DNA of 64,000 bases from assembly GCA_022010015.1 (NCBI GenBank), contig CP091735.1, positions 1,364,001-1,428,000 of the forward strand, written 5' to 3'. Under the pieces are notes generated by a model, which worked only from the letters and a program-made list of their open reading frames with translations, was not told where the DNA came from and made no database searches. Shown here one piece after another: positions 63,927 through 64,000 of this stretch. Position numbers and translations under genes: made by a program. Numbering within the stretch: the stretch's first letter is position 1; every line of letters starts with the position of its first letter. The stretch comes from Clostridium sp. (lineage in GTDB: Bacteria > Bacillota_I > Bacilli_A > Acholeplasmatales > Anaeroplasmataceae).

Positions 63927-64000
63927 ATGAAGTTGAAAAATAAGATATTATTTAACTGAAAGCGCCTTTAAAAAGTGGTATTGCCGTATATAAAGAAGTA
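63927..64000 (+). CDS. Start of a gene cut by the window edge
   Basis: An ATG behind a strong AAGGAGGGG site. The first codons read MKLKNKIL; a break in the A/T runs near 63945-63955 is likely, after which LTESAFKSGIAVYKEV or a nearby frame continues to the edge. Too short to identify. Confidence 0.4.

Noticed and set aside
1..64000. Programmed ribosomal frameshifting as a general explanation of the breaks
   Set aside because: The breaks lie at random A/T runs in unrelated genes, including gene pieces with ten or more breaks, without conserved slippery heptamers or downstream structures.

Overview
This window reads as chromosome of a low-G+C, AT-rich, spore-forming Bacillota, most likely from the Bacilli/Erysipelotrichia side. 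Four things point that way: a SigK-type sporulation sigma factor, a CotD-like spore coat gene, S-box and tetrahydrofolate riboswitches, and Bacillus-like gene neighbourhoods (glyS-dnaG-rpoD-trmK; hpf-secA-prfB; lepB-rbgA-rnhB-topA; ftsY-ylxM-ffh; U32 peptidase pair-greA; yqeG-yqeH-yqeK-rsfS). TGA is used as a stop and TGG as Trp, so the genetic code looks standard. I see no rRNA, tRNA, CRISPR array or insertion sequence.

The main caveat is that nearly every gene longer than about 700 bp is broken into frames. Almost every break sits at an A or T homopolymer, and removing one or two bases from the run restores a well-conserved protein. This fits uncorrected homopolymer insertions in the assembly far better than mass gene decay. 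I therefore give each gene as its whole restored span and note the breaks. feoA (both), metK and rnhB, among a few others, are intact as they stand.

Layout: 82-452 spore coat protein. 453-3852 ferrous-iron operon (feoA-feoA-feoB-small Cys-rich protein), with three copies of an inverted repeat around its promoter. 3861-6306 a polymorphic-toxin island: a compact Rhs protein, a candidate immunity gene, and a second orphan Rhs C-terminus on a 135-bp repeat. 6440-12632 DUF4250 gene, then glyS-dnaG-rpoD-trmK-esterase. 12637-13932 THF riboswitch, an unknown membrane protein and a FolT-like folate transporter. 13935-20155 a SAM riboswitch operon: priA, fmt, a membrane protein with a degenerate HD-GYP-like domain, a TSCPD protein and metK. 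20272-23004 lemA, DUF3137, DUF2752, a Cys-pair protein and a cold-shock gene. 23014-28912 hpf, secA, prfB, yitT, recX. 29056-33491 glycogen genes glgB and glgP. 33541-40906 a membrane MutS homologue, an unknown membrane protein, an FtsK without a membrane domain, lepB, rbgA, rnhB. 41006-45133 MarR regulator plus a heterodimeric ABC exporter. 45232-53667 topA, ftsY-ylxM-ffh, two U32 peptidases, a YgjP-like protein, greA. 53697-54379 sigK on the minus strand. 54416-58434 yqeG, yqeH, yqeK, rsfS, RNase HI and a minus-strand unknown. 58540-63838 uvrB, sdaA, an RlmD-type rRNA methyltransferase, and a serine-recombinase remnant directly behind it. The window ends inside a new gene.

Most genes run on the plus strand in short operons closed by clear intrinsic terminators. 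The most notable points are the pseudoknot-preserving but P4-less SAM riboswitch placed far upstream of metK, the repeated operator of the feo operon, the mini-Rhs/orphan cassette island, and the degenerate HD-GYP-like membrane protein.
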